Numbered from the stretch's first letter, positions 35,365 through 49,829 are shown. The stretch is 64,000 bases of DNA from Rodentolepis nana (GCA_900617975.1 UZAE01012046.1:7136-71135); one strand, 5' to 3'. Program-made: numbers and translations. The notes: generated by a model from the sequence alone, not told the origin.

Positions 35365-37510
35365 TACTCATATCCAACATTGACATATAGTGTCTTTAAT
35401 TAAATGATTCTTTTCATATTAGAATAAGTTTTCAATTTTAATGGACGGAATACTTTAAATATGGTTGATTGAAAAAATATGCCAGTAACATTAAATTAAT
35501 TATAATCAGCAAGATTACGTCATTATTAATCATTTTGGTCTGTACAAATTAAAACCAGGATATTATCGTGAAATAAGTTATTTTATCAAGTAGTTCGCTT
35601 TTAATTGAAATAATAATTGAGCATATTATCAATTATTGCATAATTTAAAGTAATTTTCAAGCTAACTTAGTTATGGATAGCATCAGAATATATTACGATT
35701 TCCCACTTTTCGATCTTAAAATTTGTAATTTTAATCAAAAATCTAATTTCCATAATCACTTACTGTAAGTTGTTTTCACAAGAAAATCGCTAAAAAATTA
35801 AAGATAATGTTTAAACTAAAACTACATAAGAAGTTTTTTAATTTGCTGCTAAATTTGGAGTACATCATATTTATCAGGCAAAATATTTAATCGATTTATA
35901 CCACTGCTTACAAATCAGTGAATTTTTTGCATTGCTTTTGATTTGTGATTCATTATAACCATGATTTCAAAAGTCCAACACAATTTAATCTGACGGGTTA
36001 AATATTTTTACAATGTGAAGTAAATGCTGGAAATAAAAGCATTAATTTGTTGTTTTGAATTGTTTAAATTTGAATCATGCAAATGAAATATGACGAATAA
36101 TAGAGCTCGAAATTCGATTTCACTTTTGATTAAATTCGACCACAACTTCGCAGACATTCGTTTCGATTTCTTTTATTACGCACTGTCTATTCAAATTAGA
36201 AAAATAGCAAACTATTAAAAACCGTTCTGTGCATGCTGCTGTTCTTGTACATCAGATAAAAATATGCGTGTTAGATTTGTGGTATAATAGGGCTAACAAA
36301 AGACTCTTTTGACAGAGTTATAGAAGAGCTGACTAAACATGTAGAAATCAAACAGAAAAGAAAATCTCCTCTTCAAGACAAATAAAAACAGTTTCCATGA
36401 ATGTTCAATGGCATCGGTTTCTTACAAGTGCGTACACGATGACAAGTCACTGGTAAAGTGATCACCACACTGTACATATTCTAGAAGTTAACAGACAAAA
36501 ACTGGGCGAAAGGAAAGTAGTAACGGGATTAAATAGCTGATGACATCGCGGCAAGGTCTTGAGTGTAAATGAACTAAAGCCTTGGTTTCAACTTCCAAAA
36601 GAATTCCTCGAAAAATGATTGATTTGCTTCTTTCACCAATTTTAAGACGTTCTTCACTGTTGAAATGTAAATTGAATAGTCTTGTCATTGTTAATATCTT
36701 CCCTATAGTAAAAAAACCGAAGGTGAGGGTTTGAAACAATTTTGCATAAAAATGGCAAGTAATTTACCAAACATTTGATGGAAACATTCTATTAATTTTA
36801 ATCTAATGTGCAATGGGCATTAATGATAAGACTTAAATGCTTATCCACAATGGATTGGATGCTTCCCCATGAACATGGCAATAAAACTTTTGGTGTTCCA
36901 TCCTCACAGAGAATGTAACATTCTCTGATTTTTGTATTACAGTATCATTCTTCCTTGAAACATAAATTTAAGTCAAACTTTATTCATAAAGACGAATATA
37001 CAGTCCACTTATTGAAGCCCACAAATTTATTCATGATATTATTAGTAACTTTTGAAAACGTTAACGCCTATTAACTCAAATTTGTAGTACTATTTTGCGG
37101 AAATAAAATTAGAAAGAAGGTTCTAGAAAAATCCGATTTTATCATGTAATAATCTTTAGCATTTAAATTTTATCTAAAATTTATTTTCCAATTTCGACCC
37201 TAACTGGGTTTAGGCTTTCTCTATGGAAGTATTATACTTTGAAGTTTATTTTGTGTAATTTTTGAACAGTATTTTTTAAATTAATAAATAGTGAAAGTAA
37301 AGAAATTTGAATTACTTAGTGTAAATAAGTCACTGATTTTTTTTTGCAAAAAATTGTCTTTTTTAACAACATAACCAATTATAAAATCGATTATTGGAAG
37401 GAATTCTCATTTTTTAATATTAGTTGGTCAGTGTGGTAAGCGGTAAATTGTCATTTGGAAAGCTACATATATTTAACTTGAAAGGAAACCTTTCTGATTT
37501 AAACAATATT
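35365..37510. other. Non-coding stretch, nothing recognised
   Basis: AT-rich; short ORFs only (for example 83 codons at 36488-36739, minus strand) with no recognisable similarity. Confidence 0.3.
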
Positions 37511-37803
37511 CATTTATTTATATCGAACGGCAGCTGTTTTAATAGTTATCATTAGCCCTTAGTTGACTTCAGGCTTCACAGAGGTGAAGGAACATCAAAT
37601 TGAAAAAAAAGACGAGAGGGAGGGGGGAGGAACAGAAGAGGGTTTCAAAGATGCAAAAGAGATAGACTTAAAGGCGGAAAAATGTGAGTTGAGTATTGTG
37701 GAATATGACATACAGAAGGGTCATGGTAGATTGAATTCAGAAGTCAACTGCCGGTTAATAGACTTTTTGCCGTATGAGTATACGCTGCCTAGGGTGCATC
37801 ACG
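37511..37803 (-). repeat. Family B SINE-like retroposon, sense 5' truncated
   Basis: Tail-side sequence catttatttatatcg followed by the family body. The head ends at ggtgcatcacg and lacks the terminal gaggtaagt. Target duplication is not evident. The plus-strand open frame 37563-37859 is the antisense frame also seen in the 11100 copy. Confidence 0.8.
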
Positions 37804-37981
37804 AAATTTCAAAACCGAAAATGATTACCCTTATAAATGTTTCCAAGAATAAGGAATAATTTGATCAAATAATGCAGCACACACAGTTGAAAGCAATTCG
37901 ATTAGATAATGAGATGGGCTTACTGAAAATCATACACAGGATCGGATTCGATATTAAAATTTTTGGAATACCTCAAAGTGG

Positions 37982-38283
37982 AGTGTCCGGTAGACTTACC
38001 TTCACATGATGCACCATGGGCAACGTATACTCAAACGACAAAAATGTCTATCAGTCGGTAGTTAACTTTAAACTACCATGACTAGAATGTATGTCATATT
38101 CGAACATTTCCACAGTAATCCACTTACCCTTTTCTCTACCTTTATGTCTGTAACCTTTGCATCTTTGAATTGCTCTTCTTTTCTACCCCCCCCCTATTTT
38201 GTATCTTGGATGTTCCTCCCTTCCGTAAAGCTCGAAGTCAGCTAAAGGGCTAATTTCAAAACACCAGCCATTTGAAATAAAGA
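37982..38283 (+). repeat. Family B SINE-like retroposon, diverged
   Basis: Begins gtgtccggtagacttacc and ends gccatttgaaataaag. It is head-to-head with the 37511-37803 copy about 180 bp away, so the pair forms a long inverted repeat. Confidence 0.75.
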
Positions 38284-38715
38284 CACAAAGCATACCATAT
38301 CATTTTGCCTAAAATAATTCCATTTCTAGGAAGGAATTAGCCCAAAAATTAGTAAATAAAGTCAGATCAATTTGGAAACTTTTCAACCCTGTATCTTTAA
38401 CCCCATTTTGAGTCTATTTCTCCATTAGACCTAGCAATCCAGTGCACCGACCCCTGGCGTGTATTACTAACAGGACATTCTCACCAGAGTTTTTCAACCT
38501 TCGGAATGTATTTTTCATGTTAGATAAATGCCGACATAAAAAGCTAAAAATGTTGAAATTATAGTTTTTACTTTAGGTTAGATATTTATTTATTATTTTA
38601 ATTATTCCTTCAACACAGTAGGTTTTAGGTATCAAAAAATAAATTTAAAACCGTTATTACTTTGAATAGTTTGCGGTTTTCTCATATGATTTTGTTTACA
38701 AATATCTAATTATCA

Positions 38716-38973
38716 ATGTCATCTGGCAGGCTTTATGATTCTTGTCTTAGCCTTTTAGTTCTTTTTGAGCTTCACAGAGAGGAGGGACTTCAAAATGACA
38801 AAATAGTCGAGAGTGAGAACAGAAGAGGGATTCTTAGATGTAAAGGAGACAGACAGGCACAAGGGTAAAGAAATGGTCAGATGAGTACAGAGGAAGTGGT
38901 GAAATATGATATAGAGCCTGGTTACGATAATTGATGTCAGAAGTCAACTACCGATTGATAGACATTTTTGCCT
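38716..38973 (-). repeat. Family B SINE-like retroposon, old truncated copy
   Basis: Contains tggcaggc, the ctttttgagcttcacagag block, agagacagacaggcacaa and gaagtcaactaccgattgatag in family order. It stops at the tttttgcc word and lacks the head. Confidence 0.65.
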
Positions 38974-39593
38974 TTTGTCCCCTCATTAATGAACTTTGCT
39001 AAATTTTTTCTTCATTAAATTAATTTGAGGTCATAAATCGATATTGTTTTAAATCTTTCAGAAATAGAAAGTGATCAAAAATAGACTTATTTTGTTTAAA
39101 TAAAACAAAAATGCATTGCTATTTTCATTATGAATTTAAAAACGTTACTCCATGTATTTCGGATTTGGGATTGTTACTAAAATCATCGATTTTTTCGAAT
39201 TTTACAAAGTTGATTACATCTCTTCCAGTAATACTTGAGATGTTCATACTAGATTAATAAATATATAATTTACTTAAAAATGAAAAATATACTTAAGTAT
39301 TTTGTTCATTAATAAATCGATTTTAAATAAATTTGCTATTATTATTGTTAATAAACATTAATTAATATGGATTAAACCTTACATTAACTCCTACTTGACT
39401 TATGTTGCAAATATGGATTCGATGTACTAGATGTATATCGAATCATCTGTGTCTATTTAATTCTTGATCCATACTAATCTCTTGTTTAAATATAAGAATG
39501 CCGGAAAAAATTTAGTTTGGCAAATATATTTCGCATGTTTCTATTGAATTTCCAATATTACTCTTAGAAAGTATGTTATACAAGTGACGATGG

Positions 39594-39956
39594 AAATATT
39601 TATTTATTTATTTATATCAAATGGCAGGCATTTTGATAGTTATCATAAGCCCTTTAGTTGACTTCAGACTTCACAGACTATCAAGCCCTTTAGTTGACTT
39701 CAGACTTTGCAGAGAAGAAGGAACATCAAAATGAAAAAGACGAGAGAGGGGGGGGAGGAACAGAAGAGTATTCCAAAGATGTAAAAGAGACAGACACAAA
39801 GGTAGAGTAAAAAAGGTGAGGTGAGTACTGCGAAATTAGTCGAATATGACATACAGTGAGATGATGGTGTTTTAAAGTCAGAAATCAACTGCCAGGTAAT
39901 AGACTTTTTGCCGTATGAGTATACGTTGCCCAGGGTGCACCACTTGGAGGTCTATA
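39594..39956 (-). repeat. Family B SINE-like retroposon with tail-side duplication
   Basis: Complete body from the (TTTA)n-type tail to ccacttggagg. The block tatca..agccctttagttgac is duplicated in tandem (39641-39678 and from 39679). The head end has lost the taagt of the donor-like motif. Confidence 0.85.
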
Positions 39957-42900
39957 ATAAGCTAAAAAAATATTGTTTGCATAATTAGCCATTAGATCTG
40001 GCGTGAAAATCAATTTGTAATTTATGCCTATCAACCTAGCATTCTCAATATCTATTATTAATAACAGTCTTTTATTGCATTGTTCACCATCTCATAGGCT
40101 TAACAAGGTAAAATGTATTCAATTAGCATGAAAGACGAGTTGAATAAATTTACTGCAAGTTATTTTTTAACTGCTGGGGCCTATATTATTATATTTTTCC
40201 ATAAGGTTACTTCGAGAATATAGGAGTTTGAACAAATATACCCAATAAAATAAATTGTGCTCATTTTAGCATGTCCGTAATGTTCATACTCCATCGCAGA
40301 GGTCTTTGTTACTCTCTTCTCAGACCTCAACTAACTACAGTGACTTACTGCATGTTCATATACTATTTCATGGCAAATATAAAAATCTCTTATTATTATC
40401 TATGTAAATATGACGTTGATGTGCTGATTTTCATCTAGAAGTTTTTTTGAATAGAATAACGCAATACAAGATGAAACATTTTTCTATTAATTTAACGTAA
40501 CAGGGCAATATTTGCAAACCTATCATTCAAATTCTATATAAGCTCACTCGTATTTTCTAGGATTATTTGTAGTTAATTATATGTTTCTGTCTGGTTTTAT
40601 GGAGCACATGTGCTTTTAATTAAATCTTTGAAATAATAAAACCAAATATGGGGATACAATTTTAATATTATTAATCGCGTACCTCAACTTTCGTCCATGA
40701 TTGAAAAATTATCATAAATATTTCAATGTATCCAGAAAATATTCCATCGCATAGACAAATATAAATAAATATCTGCATAAATATATGTTTATTAGACAGT
40801 CTTATTTTTTTGATCATGAGAATTTATTATTTAATGTTCTTTAATTTCAATTTTTAAATGCTTATTATTTTGAAACATAAATGTCACAACTTGTTACCTT
40901 TTCCCGAATGTTCTTCACGTTAGACAACAGTAATAAAATGTAACGTATTAACCCATCTTTAAAAATGAAGTGTCTCGTTGCTCCACTATTTTAATATAAT
41001 TGCTATGGATATTAAAGGTAGACAAGGTTTAGCAAAATTCAATTTGAGCAAAATCGAGAAATTTGATTAACTCATTTTGAAAAATCATTTTACATTATGG
41101 ATGAAATAAATCCATATTTGACTTGCAATTAATCATTTTGCCTCCACTTTCTTCATTTTTAGATAATTTAAAACGGAAATTTTTTACAAAATGTCATCAG
41201 GCTCTTAATTGCATTGAGAGTTTCATAATTTCATTAAAGTTTTTAAATTTTGTGTTATTACATGAACATGATCGCATCTCGCAAATCCTTAGAGGATGCT
41301 AACGTATCCGCATTTGGTCTATCTTGAGATGGCTTTATCGACCCATGTGTCACAGTCAAAATAGTTCTTATGCAATAAAACACCCAAAAATAAACTATGA
41401 TATTGGTTTGGATCTAATTGTTAAAAATTGAATTTCAGACTGTCGAAGTTTATGAACAGTCTTGCTGTCAGTCTTTTTTTCTTTTTGTTTGTTCAATAGG
41501 GCTTCGAGAAGTGTATTTTCCAATTCAAACTAAACACGTACAAAGATGTTTTTCAAATGAATTTAAAACCTTTGTCACTAGCATTGTGCGCATTACGGTC
41601 TCCTGAATTACATGTGGAGTATGTTAAATATTATGAAAAATCCAAGAAAGTTTGTTTTAGATGTTTTTCAATCAGACCAAACAGTGCATATTAATTATAA
41701 AAATCTGACGATGCTGATTTTGACTTAATTGATATTTGCTATAGCGTAGCTCAAAATTTAAAGATTTGCCATTATTTCGCTAATTCTTTGAAGTTGGTGT
41801 AAAAGTGGTTACGGATATGGTAATGGTACTATTAGACCTTAAAATATTTAATTAGTTGATTTAAGCCATACCAAATTAGGGTACCGTTTGTTCCAATATG
41901 TGCTCTCCAAAATGCCAACTTTAAGATTCGTCCAAACAATTGAATATATTGGTCAACTCTATGATATTCTGGTCTGCATTGTCAAATCATGTTTTTTACA
42001 TTTTCGGATGCTTTTCCATAGCTATAATGAATCTCCATGACCCCAAATATAACTGATGCATATTCATTCCAAATAGTGGAGCAATAGAAAAGGAGATTTT
42101 AAATATTCAGAAACTTTTAAATTGTACTAAAGCATAAAAAACTGTTGATGTTTCATAGAACCAAATGAGCCACGTTTAAAATATTTAATATTTTCACCCA
42201 CTCTAGTGAATATTAATATACGTTTCATTAGCTTGTGCGAAATGGGAAATAATTTGATTGGCATTTATAAATAGAAATTCATAAATAAGGATTTTAATGA
42301 ATTTAATTCATAACAACTTGTTTTGCTTTATTATTTGGCTACATTCATATACATATATATATATGTTTAATGAAATCCAAAATCCAACTAATTGCAAATG
42401 TTTTCTCTAAGCAAAGTTCAAGTAATTGCCATGTATTGATTAGCTGTTACTACATTTACTATTTCTATATAACCACACAGTCAAAGAGATTAATAGCTAA
42501 AAATCAATAGTAAATGTATTGAATCATAATTTTATAAGATTCGTTTAAATTTATTTTGGCCTAAAATTGTGAGCCACATGGTCATTAAATTTCATTGCAT
42601 GCCTCTTTATTATCAATTAAATCTCCAAAAAGTGCATAATTTGTGAAAATTTTGATCTGCACAAAAATGAAATAGATATCCGTAAAATGGAAAGGGCTAC
42701 ATATTCGTTAATATTACTTATTCAAATGCCACTTTGAAAAGTGTGTATTACTAATGATTTAATTTTGAAAAATTGAATTGTAGTACTTAAATGAATAATG
42801 GTTTCAATATCAGTTGTCATTGTAAAACCAAGATATGCTATTAAATGACAAAGTAAATTTTAATATTTTGCGGCAACTTAGAGCAATTTATCCTCTATTT

Positions 42901-43838
42901 TCGTATTAAGTTTAAGCCGAAAATTTACATTTTATGCCAAAGCTTTGTAAAAGTTATTTTTGCCATAAACTACCCTATTTTGGTCATATATTAAAACTAT
43001 TTTTCCCGCTAGTAGAGAGCATGATAAATGGCTATTGACATCATTCGATAGACAAAACTTATCTCCAAATGTATGTACTACGAGGATTCCCCGCGAAAGT
43101 GATTAAGTAGGTGAAAATTCTAACCAATATCAAGGTAATTTGTATCCGGATTATTAAACTGTATTTGGTCACGTTGTATGAGTTCTAGTCAGTTATTTTC
43201 ATAAAATCTGCCTTAGTTATTTGAGCCAATTGTTTTCAAAACCAATAGGTCTATGCTCCTTTTACAAATTTTATGCACAAAAAGCTTCAATTTACATAAT
43301 ATTTGATATTGTTTTCTAAAATATTTTTTAATAAATTACCGTGAAAAATCGTGTAGAATAGTTAGAGCTATCAGATAATCGGTTACACCCGCGATCACAA
43401 TCGTTCACAACATAAGCATAAATTATTCCTTGAAAGATCGCTTAATAATTTAATTGCATCACTGTTTGTTTGAAGATAAATGTAAAACCTTTGCATGTTT
43501 AAACACAAGAAGTTGAAAATGATTTTATTTTAATGTAAAAGTTTTCACTTGAAATTAGTTTTCCCTGATCTTCTGGTGCATTTACTTTTTGCACTGCCTC
43601 TGTTGGATATTGGTTGAATTAATAGGCCATAATAAATGCAATGAACAATGCAAAATATCAAAGTTAAGGGGGTATTCTTGTCTAGAGGCATGAATTTTAG
43701 GTCATTTTTGAAGTGCTTTAAAAAAAACAAGCAATATTTTTATTATCAATTTTTTATGCATTATTTATTCACCTTAGAAGCACACAAAAAATAAAAAAAT
43801 AAAAATAATTTTAAATTTTTTATTTATCAGCTGATGGA
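39957..43838. other. 3.9-kb gene-free AT-rich stretch
   Basis: No repeat family member, RNA gene or credible ORF recognised. A short ATATAT run lies near 42350. Confidence 0.35.
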
Positions 43839-43864
43839 GTGGGGCGTCCCAAAAATATGGTGCA

Positions 43865-44170
43865 TGACCATACCCACGATTTTAGCTCTCCAAGCAATCT
43901 GAAATCAAAAAATAAAAAGAATTATCAATCTAAAATGATGTCTGTATGTCTGGAACTACGGAAAAGTTTTAAATATATTTTTTCAAAATGGCGACTGTTT
44001 AAAGAAAAAAACCATTTTTGTACCACTTTTCTGAACATTCTTCGATTTTTCAAAAATAGTAAAAATTAAAAGTTTTAGATGACCGTAGTTCCGGACATAG
44101 CCAAGTTTCTAAAGAAGACTCTTAAAATATCAAGTAAATCAGTTTGGCGGAATCTGAGAAATCGTGGGTA
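43865..44170. repeat. Foldback (inverted-repeat) sequence, MITE-like
   Basis: Two nested inverted pairs were seen. TACCCACGATTT near 43873 pairs with AAATCGTGGGTA near 44157. A gtatgtctggaactacgg block near 43945 pairs with ccgtagttccggacatag near 44081. The interior is A/T homopolymer-rich. It lies beside the transposase relic at 44266-44940 and may be its terminal repeat or a derived element. Confidence 0.5.
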
Positions 44171-44265
44171 TCATATTCAAAAAAACAGTTTTGAGTAAAA
44201 CGCGTTTAAAGTTTCAAGTAAAACTTTTGCAGTCTAAGTCATAAAATTACATTTTTAACTTACAT

Positions 44266-44940
44266 TTATTCAATTTGCCATTCCTGCCGCATACATCGGA
44301 TCTTTCTCGACTTCAAAATAACCATTTTGGCGTCTCTGTTTTGTATTCGAGCAGTTCTGGTCTCCTTTGATGCGCTGGATGCTCGTATCACGGAATGGTC
44401 AATCCGGGCGTTGTCTCGTCTGATAGCAAATGCATGCGCTTCTGGACCGCTTTTCACTCCCATAATAGACATTTTTTTCAATATCGGTATGAACCCTTCA
44501 TTAAAAATACACACAGCAATAAATATTGAATTTAAATTATCTGGGACCCGGAATGGATATGCTTTGGAGCGAAAGTTCATAATATCGAGTTTAGAGACTC
44601 ATTATTATTTCGAGTTTCTTAAACCAAATATCGAATCAATAACTTTTCTGATGATAAACTTCGAAGGATTTGTCAACGAATGGACATGATGGAATGTAGC
44701 GTAGACTATTGCAACTGCTTTGTAATGCAATTTTAAACCCAAGTCCACGTTGAGCCGTTCTTTTTGTAATGCAATTTTAAACCCAAGTCCACGTTGAGCC
44801 GTTCTTGAAAATTTAATCTCGTTGTTATATGCAGTACACGAAATAAACAAAGAAATTGCTGAAAAGACCGTGAAAAATTCCAAAATACAGCAGCCGTAAT
44901 TATTATCTATAATTACTTTTTCATCATTTGATTTCTTCAA
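44266..44940 (-). pseudogene. Probable Mutator-like transposase relic
   Basis: Two minus-strand frames (44940-44605 and 44580-44266) are separated by stops. The first contains KAVAIVYATFHHVHSLTNPSK. The second contains AVCIFNEGFIPILKKMSIMG followed by a basic, charged C-terminus with KETRTARIQNR. This resembles the C-terminal part of Mutator-domain transposases of invertebrates: an H-rich W/A-fhH stretch, then a F-N-GF..il..MG motif, then a basic K-EaR-aR tail. The central part (a CP-SWC block and an NESxN-type block) is missing. A 44-bp tandem duplication at 44719-44806 further breaks the frame. Recognised from memory of the family only. Confidence 0.45.
44719..44806. repeat. 44-bp tandem duplication
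   Basis: Two near-identical units (44719-44762, 44763-44806), each containing aatgcaattttaaaccc and cacgttgagccgttc. They lie inside the transposase relic. The close match suggests a recent slippage or duplication. Confidence 0.85.
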
Positions 44941-47900
44941 TTTTGCTGCTGATGCACTCGTAAAACTGGTGTTTTCCTGTTCCGTAAATCAATTGCCGTG
45001 GGTGTTTTCCTGTTCCGATTGTTATGAAATATATATACATAAATATATGTAAAAATATATATGAAGATAGATAGATATAACGGAACAAAAGGGCTTTCTA
45101 AGAAATATGGATTCAGGTAGTCGGAGAACTCATTATGTCTTTTGTTCGATTAGTTGCAGCCCAACCGATTTGGATGCCTGCTCAGCAAAATATTTATATC
45201 TCCAAAAATAATTTGAATTTTGGAAATTCCTCCAGTAGACATATTTATGAATAGTTTAACTGTGAAAATATGTAAAAAAATTTTCGAAAATTTTTTTTCT
45301 AGACCAGAATAGCCCCTTAATGAAGATTTGATTGAGAATACGTTTTAATTGCGTAATTAAAAAAATTTCCATTCTTCAATTTTTGATATTAGCAAACAGT
45401 CGTTAAAATTTCGCAATTATCTGATAATAAACTTGAGACTTCTCTAAAAGAGTGCATTTCCTTATTATGATAACAAATAAAACTTCGTTTATTTTCCTTT
45501 TAACAATCAATATGAAAAGATGAAAATGAGACATATTGAAAAATTAGAGGCTTCAATATCACAGCTTTTTACGGATAAGCCAATTTGCATATTAAAACTA
45601 TATATTTACGAATTTTCAACAATATTATAAAACCGTTTAAACTTGAATGCCGCACTTTTGATAATATTCACTTGATTATGAGAATTGAGATATGTTTGCA
45701 TTGATAAATTTCTCATTCAATTTTAGACGATTTGCATTCCTTTGAAAATATGAATCATAAGCAAAAGTACAGAAGGAATTTGTAGCTATTTGCGTTTGAA
45801 AATACTTCTTCAAATAAACGTAATTAACTTTTGTGTCATTTACTACATTAGCTGATTCAATAACTTTTGTCTACAATGACAACAAGGAGGTTGATCAATA
45901 AGTTAATTGCTAGAGACCAATTCACATCGGAGAATAGTAACTAAATTTTACTAGAAAATTTACACATTCCCGTAAATAGAAGTTTTGTTTACAAAGGTAT
46001 TATTATGAAAAATGATACTTAGTTAAACACCTTTGACAATATATGCCATATTTCTCAAAGTTCTGCTAAAGGAACGGTTTCTAAATTGAACCCTGTTAAA
46101 CTATGACAATTAAATAAAGTTTAAAGGCAAAAGCCAAATTTTATAAAGCAAAACTTTGTTATATATTTTTTCCACGACAAGAGGGAGTTTTAGATAACTG
46201 GATGTAAATGACATTTACGTATAAAAACAATAAATTTGAATTGAAATAAATGCTTTTATTTCAACTAAACTAAACCGTTAAATTGTAAATAATGACACTT
46301 ATTTCAGTTTATGGTTCCAAATAAGATGTAGCACCTCAACAGCTCTCATTTTTACAAATTAATGTTGACTTAAACGGAAAGACGTTTCATAATCAATTTT
46401 TCAATAATTGATATATAGATCATCTTTTGTGTTCAAAACTTTCCATCACCAATTGAATAGAAATGCAATTAATGCAGTCACAAAGTAAAAGAAACTACCG
46501 ATTTCATTGTTGCTTTAACTTATGCAGTAAACATAAACCACGAAATTTATGGAGAGAAATTTAATTTTCAGAGACTTTATCTCATTCAATGGGTATATTT
46601 AAAACACTTCATTTTATATCAAGAAAAAAATTGGAAAAATCAATGTAACAAAATTTTCAGAAATTTTTATTGCCATCTAATTTTATTGCAAATCAATTCC
46701 TGATTTTTAACTTTTGAGTATAGTTTTTAAATGATTCATTTGTATTAAATTTTATAAACTGAAGAATACTCAAATTTTTCATGTTAAAATGAATGAGAAA
46801 TTTCCGCAAATATAACATCATAAATTTTGAGTTCAAAAATCAAATTTTTCACTGAGTAGCCTATTTTGGAATTTTTTCAATCATTAGGTAAATTTCACAT
46901 AAAAATTCACTATTGCATAAATATATTTTTAAATTGGAAAGCTATATTGCTTCCAGTGCGTAAATACGCCAGTCAAACTATGCATTTTTGAACAAAATAA
47001 AGTCATGTTTTGATTTTTTAATATCGAATCGCAATGATTGAATAAAAGTTATATGAAAAAATTGAGGTTTTATTGGTAAATTGTTATATACATGGAAATC
47101 AATCATATCTTTTCACTTTGGTTAAAGAAACCTTAATGCCGAAAACAATTTTTCTCTAAAATTGTGCAAAATATTCGAACTTTCTCGAAACACGCATTTA
47201 CCTCGCTTTATAAAAGTATTCATAATCGGAAGCCAGCCATATTTTGCTGTCAGTACACATGTCCCGGAAGTCGAACTGTATTATACAATACCATGAAATT
47301 AAAATGCAATGATCTATTTCCTAAAATGCACAAATTTGTATTATCTACTTTTATATCATTTTATTTATTCTATTTCGTTTTTTCGAAAAATATTTGAAAT
47401 CAAAACACTTTTGAGAATTTCTATAGTTCATGTAAATTAAAACGATCAAATTTCCGCAATCAAATTTGAATATAATGCGTATATGCATGGTGGCTAAAAT
47501 TATAAGATGATAAATGTTATTTGTTGGCGTAAGTTATAAATTATTCCTATATTTCAATAGATTTTAAATACTTTACATATTTATTTAACTTAAATTAAGG
47601 CTAACAACTATTCTGCATCATTTTGCAATGAGATCTCAAAGTAATTTCGATCCACAACTTGAATACCTAAGGCAGTTGTTATAATTGATAATTTAAACTG
47701 GCTTTTACGATTGTATAAAATGTTTTAAATATTTTCAATTATGTAAGGATTCAATATATTTAGTCCTAATTTAAATTTCATTAGCATAAGCTGTGAAATT
47801 AACTTTTGTGAAGCCATTTTGCGACGAGAGAGGTCAAATGAATATATTTCGATATTTCTTTTAAGAGTATTGCACATTAACATTGGAGAACGCAAATCTT

Positions 47901-49487
47901 TCAGGAGACCTCTGCGAGAAAAATTGTGACAATTGATATAAGTCACGTTGGCATAATAAAAAAATTCCCCACTTTTATTTACTAATTTTATGGTTTATAT
48001 TTTTTTCAAGAAACTTACAAACAAACTCTGAGGTATGCCAAGCGGTTGATGGAACTAATTTAATCACTTATGTTTGCATGTTTTCAAATTTTCACATTTT
48101 TTCTGTGGCAACGAAAATAAATTCCGATGTCCTCATTCAAAAACTTGAATACCAATCTCAAGCACATTAAAATAGTGAATAACTATCATTAGCGAAATCC
48201 CGATTTGAACGAAGTTTAATTTGTCTTTAGTGCAAATTGAAACGTATATTCAAGAATTACTTGCAAATTAGCGTTAACTTCTCGTCAAATCGAAATTAGT
48301 TTAAAAAATTCTGAGAATATTTAATTAGGAATTTAAAGTATTTCTCAAACAGATGAGCAAATTGTTTAATTTTTCGTCATAGAACGTACAGCAAGACTGT
48401 AAATGTGTCTTTTTTGATTTTTAAATTTATGTATTCTCTATTAAGGAGAGCATAATTTTGGAATTGGAGAACTAAATGCCTTTTTTTCGATAGACGCCAA
48501 TTTTTGCGATAATATTAGATAACATCTTTGACAAATTGTTTTAATTACTTTATGATAGATGTAATTTAGCTTTTGTTAGATACTGAGCCAATAGAAGTTG
48601 ACCACACCTTATTTGCATTTTCAAAAACCTTAGAACGGGAAAACATTTTCTCAAACTTTTAAGAAAGTTTTGAGTTGAAGATTAAATCATTTTAGTGCCT
48701 TGATAGAGAAGAATATAAAGGGAAAATCGTATTTATTTTTAAATCGGGTGGTTTGAATGGAAGACATGTTGTCGTGTACTGAAAAATTTATTCCTGTCTT
48801 TAAATGGTCCAGTAAAACACAAATCTTATCCGATTCTTTATGTTTCAACTGCCCCAGTAAGATGCATACATCTACATCCATTGTCAATTTAAAAGTGTTT
48901 AGAAATCTTAATAAATTCCATTATGTAAAACTTTCATAGGTTTATGTTTTTTACTTGCTTTAACTAGAATAATTAACTGTTGACTACACGGATTCACAGC
49001 TTTCTCTTTACTTTCCAACTGCAAGCATTAATTCTAAGGTTTGCTACTTCGTCCAGGAGATAAAACCCCAGAGGACTGGGTCTTAAGTAAATAAAACAAG
49101 TCCAAAATGAAAAAAAAATGATTAAATACAATTTGTAAACAAAAATCAAAAGGAAGTTATGATTTTGATAGAATTCAAGCATATGGATGATCTAAATTTA
49201 TAAAATTTTTAGAATTATGATACTTACTTTTTCCTTATGATTTAATCTCTAGGTTCCATTATTTATAATATGATATTAATTAAATATTTTTTTTCCAAGC
49301 AACTCCCTACCTGTTCCTTTGCAAATGAATTTTATGATTCAGTTCGTTTCCGTCCTTATAATTATGCTTTACAAATTTGAAAATTTTCGGATTAACCCTG
49401 AACTATGTTTTAACTCGGTTAAAAAGCCAACGAGTAATGAATTAAATCAAATCTCAAGAGTGTTTTTCTAAAATTTCCTTGCAATGA
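44941..49487. other. 4.5-kb gene-free AT-rich stretch
   Basis: A direct repeat of GGTGTTTTCCTGTTCCG occurs at about 44970 and 45001. Otherwise there are only short ORFs of unknown meaning (47164-47397 plus; 48687-48939 on both strands) without recognisable similarity. Confidence 0.35.
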
Positions 49488-49501
49488 ATATTCTCTTAAA
49501 T

Positions 49502-49815
49502 GAGGTGTGCGATAGACTTACCTCACGTGGTGCACCCTGGGCAATGTATATTCATACGGCAAAAAAGTCTATTAACTGGCAGTTGACTTCTCACTTCTAA
49601 CTACCATCACCTCACTCTATGCCTTATTCGACTATTTCACAGTACTCACCTCACCTTTGTTCTACGTTTGTGTTTGTCTTATATCTTTAAAATACTCCTC
49701 TGTTCCCCCCTCTCGACTTTTTTCAATTTGATGTTCCTTCCCCTCTATGAAGCCTGAAGTCAACTAAAGGGCTAATGATAACCATCAAGTCGCCTGCTAT
49801 TTGATATAAATAAAT
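49502..49815 (+). repeat. Family B SINE-like retroposon, full length
   Basis: Flanked by perfect 14-bp repeats ATATTCTCTTAAAT at 49488-49501 and 49816-49829. Starts gaggtgtgcgatagacttac and ends tttgatataaataaat. Confidence 0.9.
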
Positions 49816-49829
49816 ATATTCTCTTAAAT

